Shown: piece after piece, positions 44,394 through 55,675 of the stretch
Numbering within the stretch: the first letter of the stretch is position 1
How the letters are laid out: each line of letters begins with the position of its first letter
Assembly: GCA_032718475.1 (NCBI GenBank)
Contig: JAUCBJ010000073.1
Span: 1-64,000, forward strand
Source of the DNA: Nemertoderma westbladi
Taxonomy: Eukaryota; Xenacoelomorpha; Nemertodermatida; Nemertodermatidae
Direction: 5' to 3'
Length of the DNA stretch: 64,000 nt
Made by a program: the position numbers and the translations under genes
The notes under the pieces: generated by a model
Told to the model about the DNA's origin: nothing
What the model saw: the letters and a program-made list of their open reading frames with translations, nothing else
Database searches by the model: none

Positions 44394-46174
44394 TTATCTG
44401 CCAAAGCAAATCCAAAAAGGTTATGAGCAACAAAATTGGACATGGATTTAATTTCAAACATTTCTTTCACTTTCACGTATTTCGCCCCCTTGTGGCAGAC
44501 TTGAGAACTGCAGACTGATCAGCGCCCTCGCAGCCTTTGGTGTAGTAGACCTCTGCCAAGTATCAGCTAAAAAGCATTATAAATAACAAAATGGGAGAAA
44601 TTTTCACTTTCTGACATTTCACCCTCTAGCGGTAGACTGGAGAACTGCAGAAGAGTCTGTGTCTTCCCAAACACGCAGCCTGTGATCAGGTCCATATCTG
44701 CAAAGTGTCAGTTAGAACAGGCTGAGTCTGTAGGGGCAACTACTCTTTATACAGTTTCCTGCCTGCTGACCAGAAATTTTGCCCAAATCGTCTACAGAAT
44801 AGAATAGCCCAATTTGACCACAAATACGCATTCACACATAAAATGACGCATACAAGATAACGGTAGTTCGCGTTCAGGTGCTCGGGACGACCTACTTCAC
44901 ATAGATGCGCAAGATATAGTCAAGACCCAACGTGTGAGTGAAAGACTGAACTGCGAGGCCTATTTGTACTGCAAAAATCTAAGTAAAACATTTAAAAATA
45001 TACGGTAAATTTTGCGACCATACCGAGTTCGGGTTGGAATTTGTTTAGTTGCATTGTTAGACGGTTTGGCCCAACTACAATTAATTAAATCTGTTAACGC
45101 AACCCGAATGAACTAAGTTGGGGGACAAACTATTTGGAGTAAACCTATTGTGTAGGATCCGTCTACCGGCCCTGCGTGCTCAGGTAATATGCGCTGCGCA
45201 TATACACCGCCACGTGCCTACAAGGAGACACTATGAATCCTGTGAGCGCTGAGGATGACCCCACGACCCAACCCTAGTGTCAGCCGTTCGTTATCTACGC
45301 ATTCCGTTCATACTACCTCTCTTTGTCTCCCATAGGAGGGATGGATTGTTCATCGCACCACTCCCAACATGACTGCCGACACCGTGCCCTCTCTCTCTCT
45401 CTCGTCCCTATAATAGTCCAGGTAGGCCCTTCATTGTGCCAAGTTTAACGGTTTAAACATTATCTAGACTATTATTATAACGGTATATACATCGCAATAA
45501 TATGTTTGTTATTGGGATAATTTAAATTTGGGTATATTTTCCCATTGAGTTCGGTGAAATGATTTAAAATTTAATTTATTTAACGGCCCATGGTGTTTCT
45601 GCTGTACTACAGTAAGACATCTCAAAGAGTCTAATTCAGAGAGAAAGGAGAATTTCAATTCAGACGTATTTACTAAACTGTTTGTAAGGTTAGTTTTGAG
45701 TTCATTATTTTAATAATTTGCCTGCTTGCAAATAACAAGTTTCATCGTTGTATGAAAAGTAGCACTTTTCATCATCTTTTACGTATTTTATGTACCAAGT
45801 GAGCGCAATGAGAGAGGTTTACACAAGTACACATGGAACAAGTGTTGCGCTTTTCATACACTAATGTAGATGAACTTCGGCGTTTTGAAAGCAAAATTAA
45901 TCACATTTATATTGCGAACTTAGCGACCTTATTTTTGAGGAGAATCAACAGACAGTATTTTTCTGTACCCAACTAACATGCAATTAGGCCAAAGATTATT
46001 GTTGATATGCTATTTTTTTAGTGACGATTATTTGGAACATTACCATTAAATTCTTTCATATTGTAACGTTTGTAATGGATTGTAGTTTCTATAACAACCG
46101 TATGGTAGAGTGTAAACGCTACGCCGACAAATCACAACGGTTTTGGGTCGAATGTCCGAATGAGACGAAGGATA
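44394..46174. other. Intergenic, no gene recognised
   Basis: Two diverged neighbouring blocks share ACAAAATGG or ACAAAATTGG, then TTTCACTTTC, then a GGTAGACTGGAGAACTGCAG or GGCAGACTTGAGAACTGCAG phrase (about 44430-44525 and 44585-44655), so there is an old tandem duplication. ATATGCGCTGCGCATAT at about 45187-45203 is a perfect palindrome around one T. A (CT)n tract lies near 45392. Confidence 0.5.
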
Positions 46175-46590
46175 TTGTTACATTATGAACCTGTTGCATT
46201 ATGAACCTGTTACATTATGAACCTGTTGCATTATGAACCTGTTGCATTATGAACCTGTTACATTATGAACCTGTTGCATTATGAACCTGTTGCATTATGA
46301 ACCTGTTGCATTATGAACCTGTTGCATTATGAACCTGTTGCATTATGAACCTGTTGCATTACGAACCTGTTGCATTATGAACCTGTTGCATTATGAACCT
46401 GTTGCATTATGAACCTGTTGCATTACGAACCTGTTACATTATGAACCTGTTGCATTACGAACCTGTTGCATTATGAACCTGTTGCATTATGAACCTGTTG
46501 CATTATGAACCTGTTGCATTATGAACCTGTTGCATTATGAACCTGTTGCATTATGAACCTGTTGCATTACGAACCTGTTACATTATGAAC
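46175..46590. repeat. 16-bp minisatellite, ~26 units
   Basis: The unit is TGTTGCATTATGAACC with G/A (TTGCATT/TTACATT) and T/C (TTATG/TTACG) variants. Confidence 0.96.
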
Positions 46591-46689
46591 TGTATTAAGT
46601 GTTCTTGACTCTCACTTATTGCTTTCGTTAGGATATCAGTGTGTTCCCTTCCTTCGCCCTTAATAATTGATAATTAACATTAATAATAG

Positions 46690-46822
46690 TTGTGGGGCGA
46701 GCCATGAAGTCTAGGTGATCCTTTACGTAGCGGTATAATTTGTGGACCGTCTGTCGCGAATGTAAGAAAGTCTATCAAGCATTGATGAAATGAACCAAAC
46801 TTGGTACAAATGTCGTCTATCA
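46690..46822. repeat. Dispersed repeat, copy 1
   Basis: Starts GTGGGGCGAGCCATGAAGT, then ACGTAGCGGTA, and ends with GATGAAATGAACCAAACTTG followed by GTACAAATGT. The same order is found at 55500-55675, so both are copies of one family. Confidence 0.7.
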
Positions 46823-47597
46823 AAGGTCTACACACTCATACAGTTCCTCTGTCGGTCGCTAGGTGGCGAATGACTTATTCTACGAATGTCCACTAATTGT
46901 ACCACCCACTACACAAAGGCTAGACATAGTGCTGCGCGAAGCTCCCACGAACTTGTTTGATTCTATTGTCGATTGTCCTTAAACTACCTTACACTTATCA
47001 AACAATAATGCCTGGCTCCAAGCCGTACTAAACTAGTTTAGAACGCTTAACCAGTCATTATTATGCCATATATGGTTTAGAGCACCTTGGCTGGCTCTTA
47101 TCCATGCTAGAACAATAAAGCATACTTAAGATGTGTTCTAAAAGTTTATTGTTTCTAAATAATTATTAATTCATTTGCACGTAATGTTACAAAAGTGCTC
47201 CTTTGTTGTTATTAAATTATTATAGGGCCAGCTGATTTTGGTTGCTTTAATGTTTATTTCCTTTTTAGTTTTCGAAGAATCGTATACTACAAGTAAATAC
47301 GTAAATCTGGAGCGATCGATCGTAAACATATTGCTATTGGGCTGATCCATGTGAATTAGGTACTGCAGCAACAGTCGACGAGTAAGTTTCCTATTCCGAA
47401 TTAACAAGGTGGGTAGTAGATACCGCACTCATAAATACGAACAGCAAGTCGGTGGCATTCGTGGCAAAGTATCGAAAGAGAACAATCAGCTGAGAGATTC
47501 AGATTCGAATATAGAAACACACAGTCAGACCAAGTCCTTTACTAATGGTTCTCATTCGATAATAGATTTCCACTGACCAGTCTAGCCCCACACTAAA
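46823..47597. other. Intergenic, no gene recognised
   Basis: AT-rich sequence with short frames only; an 85-codon minus frame at 47171-47428 has no recognisable domain. Confidence 0.4.
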
Positions 47598-49347
47598 GTT
47601 ATATTGTAGGCCTACCCCACACCTAGTTACATGCAGTATAGTAGTGCTGTAAGTTATATTGAACCGCCTACCCCACACCTAGTTACATGCAGTATAGTAG
47701 TGCTGTAAGTTATATTGTACGCCTACCCCATACTTACTTACATGCAGTTTAGTTAGTACTGTAGGTTTTATTGTACGCCTACACCACACTTACTTACATG
47801 CAGTATTAGTAGTAGTACTGTAAGTTATATTGAACCGCCTACCCCACACCTAGTTACATGCAGTGTAGTAGTGCTGTAAGTTATATTGTACGCCTACCCC
47901 ATAGTTACTTACATCAGTAGTAGTAGTAGTAGTAGTAGGTTTTATTGTACGCCTACACCACACTTACTTACATGCAGTATAGTTAGTACTGTAAGTTATA
48001 TTGAACCGCCTACCCCATACTTACTTACATGCAGTATAGTAAGTAGTTCTGTAAGTTGTATTGAACCGCCTACCCCATACTTACTTACATGCAGTATAGT
48101 TAGTACTGTAGGTTATATTGTACGCCTACACCACACTTACTTACATGCAGTATAGTTAGTACTGTAAGTTATATTGAACCGCATACCCCATACTTACTTA
48201 CATGCAGTATATTAACTAGTACTGTAAGTTATATTGAACCGCCTACCCCATACTTACTTACATGCAGTATAGTTAGTACTGTTGGTTATATTGTACGCCT
48301 ACACCACACTTAGTAACATGCAGTATAGTTAGTACTGTAAGTTATATTGAACCGCCTACCCCATACTTACTTACATGCAGTATAGTAAGTAGTACTGTAA
48401 GTTATATTGAACCGCCTACCCCATGCTTACTTACATGCAGTATAGTAAGTAGTACTGTAAGTTATATTGTACGCCTACACCACACTTACTTACATGCAGT
48501 ATAGTAAGTAGTACTGTAAGTTATATTGTACGCCTACACCACACTTACTTACATGCAGTATAGTAAGTAGTACTGTAAGTTATATTGAACCGCCTACCCC
48601 ATACTTACTTACATGCAGTATAGTACGTAGCACTGTAAGTTATATTGTACGCCTACTCCACACTTACTTACATGCAGTATAGTAAGTAGTACTGTAAGTT
48701 ATATTGAACCGCCTACCCCATACTTACTTACATGCAGTATAGTACGTAGCACTGTAAGTTATATTGTACGCCTACACCACAATTACTTACATGCAGAATA
48801 GTAAGTAGTACTGTAAGTTATATTGTACGCCTACACCACACTTACTTACATGCAGTATAAGTACTGTAGGTTATATTGTACGCCTACACCACACACTTAC
48901 ATGCAGTATAGTTAGTACTGTAAGTTATATTTAACCGCCTACCCCATACTTACTTACATGCAGTATAGTAAGTAGTACTGTAAGTTATATTGTACGCCTA
49001 CACCACACTTACTTACATGCAGTATAGTAAGTAGTACTGTAAGTTATATTGTACGCCTACACCACACTTAATTAAATGCAGTATAAGTACTGTAGGTTAT
49101 ATTGTACGCCTACACCACACACTTACATGCAGTATAGTTAGTACTGTAAGTTATATTGAACCGCCTCCCCATACTTTACTTACATGCAGTACAGTAAGTA
49201 GTACTGCAAGTTATATTGTACGCCTACACCACACTTACTTACATGCAGTATAGTAGGAGAACTGTAAGTTATATTGTACGCCTACACCACACTTACTTAC
49301 ATGCAGTATAGGTATTGTAAGTTATATTGTACGCCTACCCCACACCT
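47598..49347. repeat. ~60-bp minisatellite with two interleaved unit types
   Basis: About 29 units of GTAAGTTATATTG, a variable core, ACTTACTTACATGCAG, TATAGTAAGTAGTACT. The core is either AACCGCCTACCCCAT (type A) or TACGCCTACACCAC (type B). Types are interspersed rather than segregated, and some units are shortened. Confidence 0.95.
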
Positions 49348-50802
49348 AGGTTGGATAAATATTTCTCCATTTGACGCAACACCGCCGCGGCCGCTATGAG
49401 GGAGGTGAATACCGCGGCCGCTCCTAAAGCCGCTATCACTATATAGATCACTATATAGGTTAACTTGGGATTCTGGGGGACTTTTCGATGAAGGAACTGA
49501 CCAAATTTTTTTATTTTCTCACCAGGGGAGCGGCTCGGAATTCTAAGATATTAGCAACTCTAACATTATTAAATCTAACCCTTCGACGGACACGGCGGAC
49601 AAAACACCGTCGTTTTTTCGACAATTTTAAAATTTTTTTGAAAGGCGCTCTACAGTGGCTCGAAAAAACCCTAGGTTATTGCTTAGCCGACGCCGGGATA
49701 CGATAGAAGGGATTAATTAGTGAATTCGTTTTTTTTTTCAAAAAAGATTACCACGCCTTTTTTCCGAAAATGTCCGTCAAAGTTGAAAAAACGGACAAAA
49801 TGACTTTGCGGGATCCGCTATAACTCGGCTAATATTAATCGTACGGGGACGAAAGTAACGCGGTTGGAAAGGGGAAGAGTGGTACTACCTTCGTATCGAG
49901 TGGGGGTAAGATATTTATTAAAATTTCGGGTGGAAAAAGGGGCTGTAAATTTGTACGTTTTTGTCCGTCTTTTTTGGAAAACTTATTTCCGAAATGTTTA
50001 ATGTGACAACGCGGGTAGGAATCAACTAATTCTTTTATGAAACTCGTAGAAGACCATTGGGGCTACGTTCCTATCGAATGGGGGTACAAAAAATATGTCG
50101 GCAATAGGGGCCAAAAAGGGCCAGAATTTGTAAAGTAGTTTTTATCGAATAATTTTTTATTTTTAACTTTAGTTGGTTAAGGTACATTCTATACAGTCAA
50201 TATCCATACGGGGAATTCAAATATGCTATCGGTTTTGCTCCAAGGATGATATTAAAAAAATGAGGGCCAAAATTATAATTTCGCGCTTCAAACTCGCTTC
50301 GCGGGAAATCGTCTCGCTCGAAAACTACTTAACTTACGGGAGATTTGTTTACACAGAATTATAGTGCGTTAAATTATCTATCTAACAGCGTTAATCACAG
50401 CGCCGGAGGTATTATAAAACTGGAGCAGCAGGCGATTGTGTGAAATATAATATTTATAAAAAGGGACGAAAAAATGTTTTTTTAACAAATCGCTATTCCA
50501 TTATAATTTAACGTATTGCGCCAAAAGTACCTGTAAAAAGTATCAAATTAACTCCGCTATCTTTTATCTTAACATATATAATTAAAATTACGAATTTTAA
50601 GGGTCGAAAAATATCGCGTTACTTTGGCCCTTTTTTTTAATTTTTTTGGGGCCAAAAATAACCCCTTCTCAAAAGATGAAGAAAAAAATTACGGCAAAGA
50701 ATATACCAATTTTATTGAATTTGGACCACCAGAACCGAAGTTAGAGCGATTTTAGTGAAAAAATAAAAATAATTTTTTTTGCAAAAAAATTAAGAATGGT
50801 CA
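49348..50802. other. Unexplained AT-rich region with G-run clusters
   Basis: Begins with a duplicated ACCGC-GCGGCCGCT (two NotI-type GCGGCCGC sites at about 49387 and 49414). It then has long stretches mixing A/T runs with GGGGCC and AGTGGGGG words and frames of 60-70 codons (49488-49706, 50173-50364) without known motifs. Composition differs from both neighbours. I cannot assign it. Confidence 0.3.
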
Positions 50803-50875
50803 GGTCAATATTGGATTTCGAACCCGCGAACTTAGGTTTCATTTACGTGATTGATAACCACTAGACTATGTGACC
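50803..50875 (-). other. tRNA-derived sequence, degenerate
   Basis: On the minus strand 73 nt read GGTCACATAGTCTAGTGGTT ... GCGGGTTCGAAATCC ... TATTGACC. The D-arm and B-box positions are right and GGTCA pairs with TGACC. The anticodon stem and T stem pair badly (the anticodon slot would read ATG), so it is a tRNA pseudogene or SINE head rather than a working tRNA. Confidence 0.55.
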
Positions 50876-52803
50876 AAGAGAATTTGAAATTTTCGAGTGA
50901 CTATTTTTAAACATCAATAACTTCGGTTCTACTGGGCCGTTTGATCTGAAACTTTTTTCATTGGATAGAGGATAGATTGTAGTGTGTGAAATAGGATACA
51001 ACTTGGGAAAATATTTATGTGCACTTAGTGCAAAATGCACTTAAATAGTGAACATTTTTTCGATATTTCAAACACTATTATTTCCAGTTCTATTCATCGT
51101 AGAATGTTATTTTTTGGATTAAAATGTAGTTTGGAATGATTTCTAACTATAATCGTAACATTTGTTTAACTTTTTATGTCTATAAAGTGACTTAAAATGT
51201 CCATGAATATGGTCCAAAATCGCAAATCCAGATTTATTAAATTGGATTTTTGACACTTTTAGCGACTGACACTTGATCATACACCATCGTAGATCGGTAG
51301 AGGATAAACATAAGTTTGTTAAATAAGAGCCACCATTACGATCTGCTAAAGTGCATTTATACAAATAAGTGTGCAAAAGTGCAATTTTTTTAATAAGTTC
51401 AAATTATATAGTATTGGGTTATTTCTTTGCAGATACTTTATTTTCATATTAATATGTTGTTTGAACCTTACTGAGCGCATTAGGGGATATGCGTACAAAT
51501 AACCGGCCCTTATGAGGCTTCGATTGGGTAAATTAATAAAACATAAGGTTGTATAGTATAATATTCTAAAAACCAGTGTGATATTAAATGCACTTTAAAT
51601 AATAAATAGAAATCAAATAACAATTGGACCACACAATTATAAACTCGCACAATTTTGTACTTATTATATCGCTTCAAATTAATTCAACAGTGGATATTTG
51701 GGGGAAGGGGGAAGTTACAGTGTGCATTCGGGGGAAGTTTGGTGAACTGCATTTATGCAGTGAATCCAAACTTCCCCCTTTGATATATCATATACTTAAG
51801 ACATGCTAGGGTGACGGGGAAATATTTGTTACTGTCACACTTTCCTTCCATTTATCCTATCCTTTATTATTACCCCAGTCAGATAAGAGATAATAAATCA
51901 GTAAAAACTAAACTAAACTGTCTTTCATGCAAACAAATGGGTGAATGACCATGACCATGGAAATAATTTTAAATATAATTGTATATCAACTATTTGGGGA
52001 GGCTTCCAAGTTAAACCCGAAAACAATTATTTTGTTACATAGTAAATAACGTTGTATGTTCTTCTTCCTCTCATAATAAAATATAAATGAAATATCTCAG
52101 ATAGCTATGCCCTGTAACATTTCACAACCAAAATATTTAAGTGTGAAAAGTGTAGGCCTACCACACCACGCCCAAACAACCGCAAACGCATAGCCAACAA
52201 ATTTAACAAAAGGTTACATACATGTTGGGTTCATGACGAGATGAGTGAAAATTGATCGCGTAATATAAAGTAAAAAATTAAGAGACGGGCTGGCTCTCCT
52301 CCACTTTCTTACCCAATGGATATGTTGTTGTAATAATCTAATATTGGGGCGGCTTTCTCTCGTTACATACAGTATAGTAGGTAATTCCTGTAATAGGGGT
52401 TGTGTTGTTTCAAGGTAATTATTAGCATGTGTACAGTTTGTCTGATTATTTCGTATTTCGTCTAATGGTTGATCATGGTGGGCTTTTTAGTATACATTTT
52501 CAGTAAATTCGTTTATTTCAGTTTGACATGGCCGTTTGACATGGCCGTTTATTACGTTTTTACATGACATTTTTAAATTAAAGTGTAAATTTTGACATGT
52601 AGGACTATGACATTTTGACATATTTGATAAGACATTTTGAGATGTTGGGTATGATATTTTGACCTTTATGACATGGTGGTATTTATTCGTTTGGCCAAAA
52701 TTTCGTCGTGTACTTGATTTTAACATGTAATTTTTAACCTATGAAGTTTTGCATGTATGATATTTGATACATGTTGTCTATGATATTTTGACAGGTAAAA
52801 TAA
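50876..52803. other. Intergenic, no gene recognised
   Basis: AT-rich. GGGGGAAG words cluster at 51700-51780, where AACTTCCCCC later pairs with GGGGGAAGTTT as a hairpin. At 52500-52800 TGACAT/TTTTGACAT words recur loosely, including TTGACATGGCCGTT twice in tandem at 52522. Confidence 0.45.
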
Positions 52804-53473
52804 TGTCAAAATCACCAGCCGATCGCCTCAATGGTTGGAAGGCCCACTTTGAAAATCTCCTCAATAATGACAGGTTATTGCACTCCCAGATATTCCTATA
52901 GGCGTGGGCAGCATTGAATTGGGCTTTTCAGGATTTGGAAGTCACACAGAATTCATCGGAAACTTAAGGTCCGATTATTTAGGGCAGCAGTAGTTCCAGT
53001 TCTCCTCTATGGGAGTCCATGCTGGGCTCTAACTGCTGAGGACACCATATCTCTGGATGGCACATTCACAAGAATGCTACGCCGGGTTCATTGTGTCAAG
53101 TACAATGCACACATCTCCAACCAGACACTATATAACATTGGAGGTGTCTCATTGGTTCCACTAAGCAAGACACTAGAACATTGCCGCCTCCACTTTGCAA
53201 CATTGCTTTCGCCATGAGGACCAGCCAGTGCATAATCTTGTACTTTGGCAGCCTCATGGAATGAATAAGCATGGTGGACAGGCCATGACTTTCATGAGAC
53301 GCATCTTAAAGGACACTGGCCTTGAAGATGCGGATGATCTAGCAAATGTCATGGGTGATAGGGAGTTGTGGCGGCGCAATTTTGTCGACAAGCCGGCACA
53401 GCATTCTTAATATGTATATAATGTAACTGCAATGCAGCATGCCTATCCTAGTACAGTAGTAGTAGGTTGAAAG
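52804..53473 (+). mobile_element. Internally deleted LINE fragment (second family)
   Basis: Starts with the pre-RT linker (SPADRLNGWKAHFENLLNN), then jumps to post-RT sequence (AAVVPVLLYGSPCWALT, FTRMLRRVHCVKYNAHISNQ). After a frameshift it reads [18 protein letters not shown] ... DRELWRRNF to a stop at 53408-53410. It ends in a TAGTAGTAG tail. The RT core is missing. The last 260 bp match the insertion at 14117-14368. Confidence 0.85.
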
Positions 53474-53567
53474 TGCGTGAAGTCCCGTTTAATGATTGCA
53501 AGAGTCTAGTCTAGTATTATCCTGTTAACATTTATGTTCTCGACGTACGGACTACAAAACCGTGAAC

Positions 53568-53735
53568 TTATATTTATTTTTCGTAAGGAACTGAACATTT
53601 ATTTTTCCTAAGGAACTGAACATTTATTTTTCCTAAGGAACTGAACATTTATTTTTCCTAAGGAACTGAACATTTATTTTTCCTAAGGAACTGAACATTT
53701 ATTTTTCCTAAGGAACTAAACATTTATTTTTCCCA
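53568..53735. repeat. 25-bp minisatellite, ~7 units
   Basis: The unit AACATTTATTTTTCCTAAGG with AACTG is nearly identical across copies. Confidence 0.93.
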
Positions 53736-54690
53736 ATTATTTGCTTAACATCAACTACTAATTATTGTATCTATGGTATGATTGCAGTTATTTTGAGGGT
53801 GTGTACGTCTACGCATAGGTGGTGTCACGTCTTGTTATCGTAACATATTGCAATGTGTTAATTTTAAAATAAAATTTAACCTACATATATTTCATTATTG
53901 TGTATAAACAATTTTACACTCAATAATGTATCTAATTATATTCATTTTGTTATATTTGTTACAATTAGAGCTAATCTTTGCATACATGTTGGTTTCGTAT
54001 TATATACTATTATGACTCATCTAAGGTATTGTGACCCAACCCTCTTTGGGACGTGTTGTGTGCAAGTTCTGTTCACTGCTCTAAGATTACTGGATTACTT
54101 AATATATATAACAATCAACAATATTAACAGTACTTATTGGTGTGCATTAATAAGACTTCATTAATTGAGAAATCCATGTCTCTGTATTATTCTACCCAGT
54201 AGCCACCCACCCATGTATATAATAAAATAATCCACTTGCCAAGAAAGACAATAAAGCGCATAGTTTATAAGAAAGGCGTGCTATTGACAATTATAGGCTT
54301 AATTCATTTCTTGAGTTTTATTTTGGCAACTGTGCACCATGTTTTTTATTATGCCTACATCTTTTTAAGATGAGATTAATTCAAAGAAAGTCGATATAAG
54401 AATTTAGGGGGTAATTTACTTGGCAGGAAACAATAAACTTCCATACTATTTCTTTACTAATAGCATAATTTGCAAACTTTCTTAAACACACAGAGCGGTT
54501 GCATTATCAGTATTTAATAGTGTCGATTAAGGAAAATGTCATTAATTGTGAATCAGGTGATGATAAAAATGTACAAAATGTAATAAAATAACAACAATGT
54601 ATACGAATACGGCCTTTAAAAATATTTTGAAAAACTAATTTAAATTATCTTTTTATGCGATGTCAAACAAATACTGCAAACTCCATTTAC
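53736..54690. other. Intergenic, nothing recognised
   Basis: AT-rich; an 88-codon + frame at 53898-54164 has no domain or splice context. Confidence 0.4.
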
Positions 54691-54694
54691 CTCA

Positions 54695-54910
54695 TTTGCG
54701 TAAGCCAGAGTTTACTCTGGCTGTGACACATAAAGCCAATAAGTAAGTTGAATTTCTTGACCATGTGATCGAACAAAAGGTTATTAAATACGTCGGCAGG
54801 TTTGCAGCTCCAGAAGCCGCCAGAAACCCTATCGGACTTTAAAATCTCCTGCTGCCATTGTTCGAATATACCGAGAATAAAAGGCTGCCCGGGGCGGGGC
54901 AGCCTTTCTT
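54695..54910 (+). pseudogene. Possible Ty3/gypsy reverse-transcriptase remnant
   Basis: One frame with stops reads LRKPEFTLAVTHKANK, stop, VEFLDHVIEQKVIKY, similar to the LxxxxFxL...KC..VxFLGHVI segment after the gypsy RT core. Only about 30 residues are informative, so this is tentative. Confidence 0.3.
54880..54907. other. GC-rich hairpin
   Basis: AAAGGCTGCCC and GGGCAGCCTTT are perfect inverted repeats separated by 6 nt (GGGGCG). Confidence 0.85.
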
Positions 54911-55023
54911 AACTCAGAAAGTCGCCCTTTGAACAACATAGAGACCTTTCATCAACTAGAACCCTACTTTCTCTCTGCATTTGTGAACGCGACGTAGTAA
55001 ACCTACACGAAAGGAAGCGGCGA

Positions 55024-55099
55024 CTATGATACATACCGCTAACCAGTAGGATTTAGGCCTACTATGATACATACCGCTAACCAGTAGGATTTAGGCCTA
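55024..55099. repeat. 38-bp tandem duplication
   Basis: CTATGATACATACCGCTAAC plus CAGTAGGATTTAGGCCTA occurs twice, identical. Confidence 0.95.
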
Positions 55100-55499
55100 C
55101 TATGAGAACCACAGGCCCCAACGAGCTAGTATTTCCTCGTTGACCCGGTAAACTGTGCCCTAATTCGAATGGGCCCTGTTGACGAATATTTCAACTCTTT
55201 CTACGTAGGAAAGCCATTGTGTGAGTATATAGGGTCGCCAATGGGGCCTTTACTCTAATTGATAATTAAAAGCGAGTTTTTGCAAATGGAATTTCAGCCC
55301 CCGTGTCCCTTCCATTTAAATCCTAACCCGAAGGTCTTAAGATATATTATTTTGTATTCAAGGAATGTAGATTATAAATCTCGGCGCGCAACCCTTAATA
55401 CGAAAATAACGCATTCCATTTGCATTATAGAGGGGTTGGAATTACTTCGGAATGCAGCCAATAAGAAAGGGCCCCATTCCACCTACAATCCTAATTGTT

Positions 55500-55675
55500 T
55501 TGTGGGGCGAGCCACGAAGTGAGTGAGCCTTAGCGTAGTGGTACCATTAATCAACCTGTCGTTCTGTCGTTCTGTCGTTCTGTCGTTCTGTCGTTCTGTC
55601 GTGTTCAATTTTAAACGTTAATAACTCGGCCAATCTTTGATGAAATCTATCCAAACTTGGTACACATGTTGTATG
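55500..55675. repeat. Dispersed repeat, copy 2, with an (GTCGTTCT)n tract
   Basis: Matches 46690-46822 (GTGGGGCGAGCCACGAAGT, AGCGTAGTGGTA, GATGAAATCTATCCAAACTT). An 8-bp GTCGTTCT tandem (about 6 units, 55557-55603) sits where copy 1 has CTGTCG. Confidence 0.7.

Noticed and set aside
50803-50875. Functional tRNA gene
   Set aside because: The anticodon and T stems do not pair; only the acceptor ends and box positions are kept.
53195-53410. Independent small gene ([16 protein letters not shown])
   Set aside because: It is the C-terminal tail of a truncated LINE; the same sequence is inserted at 14117-14368.
54880-54907. Bacterial-type intrinsic terminator or bacterial contamination
   Set aside because: The hairpin has no T-run and sits in ordinary AT-rich animal DNA next to a gypsy-like remnant.
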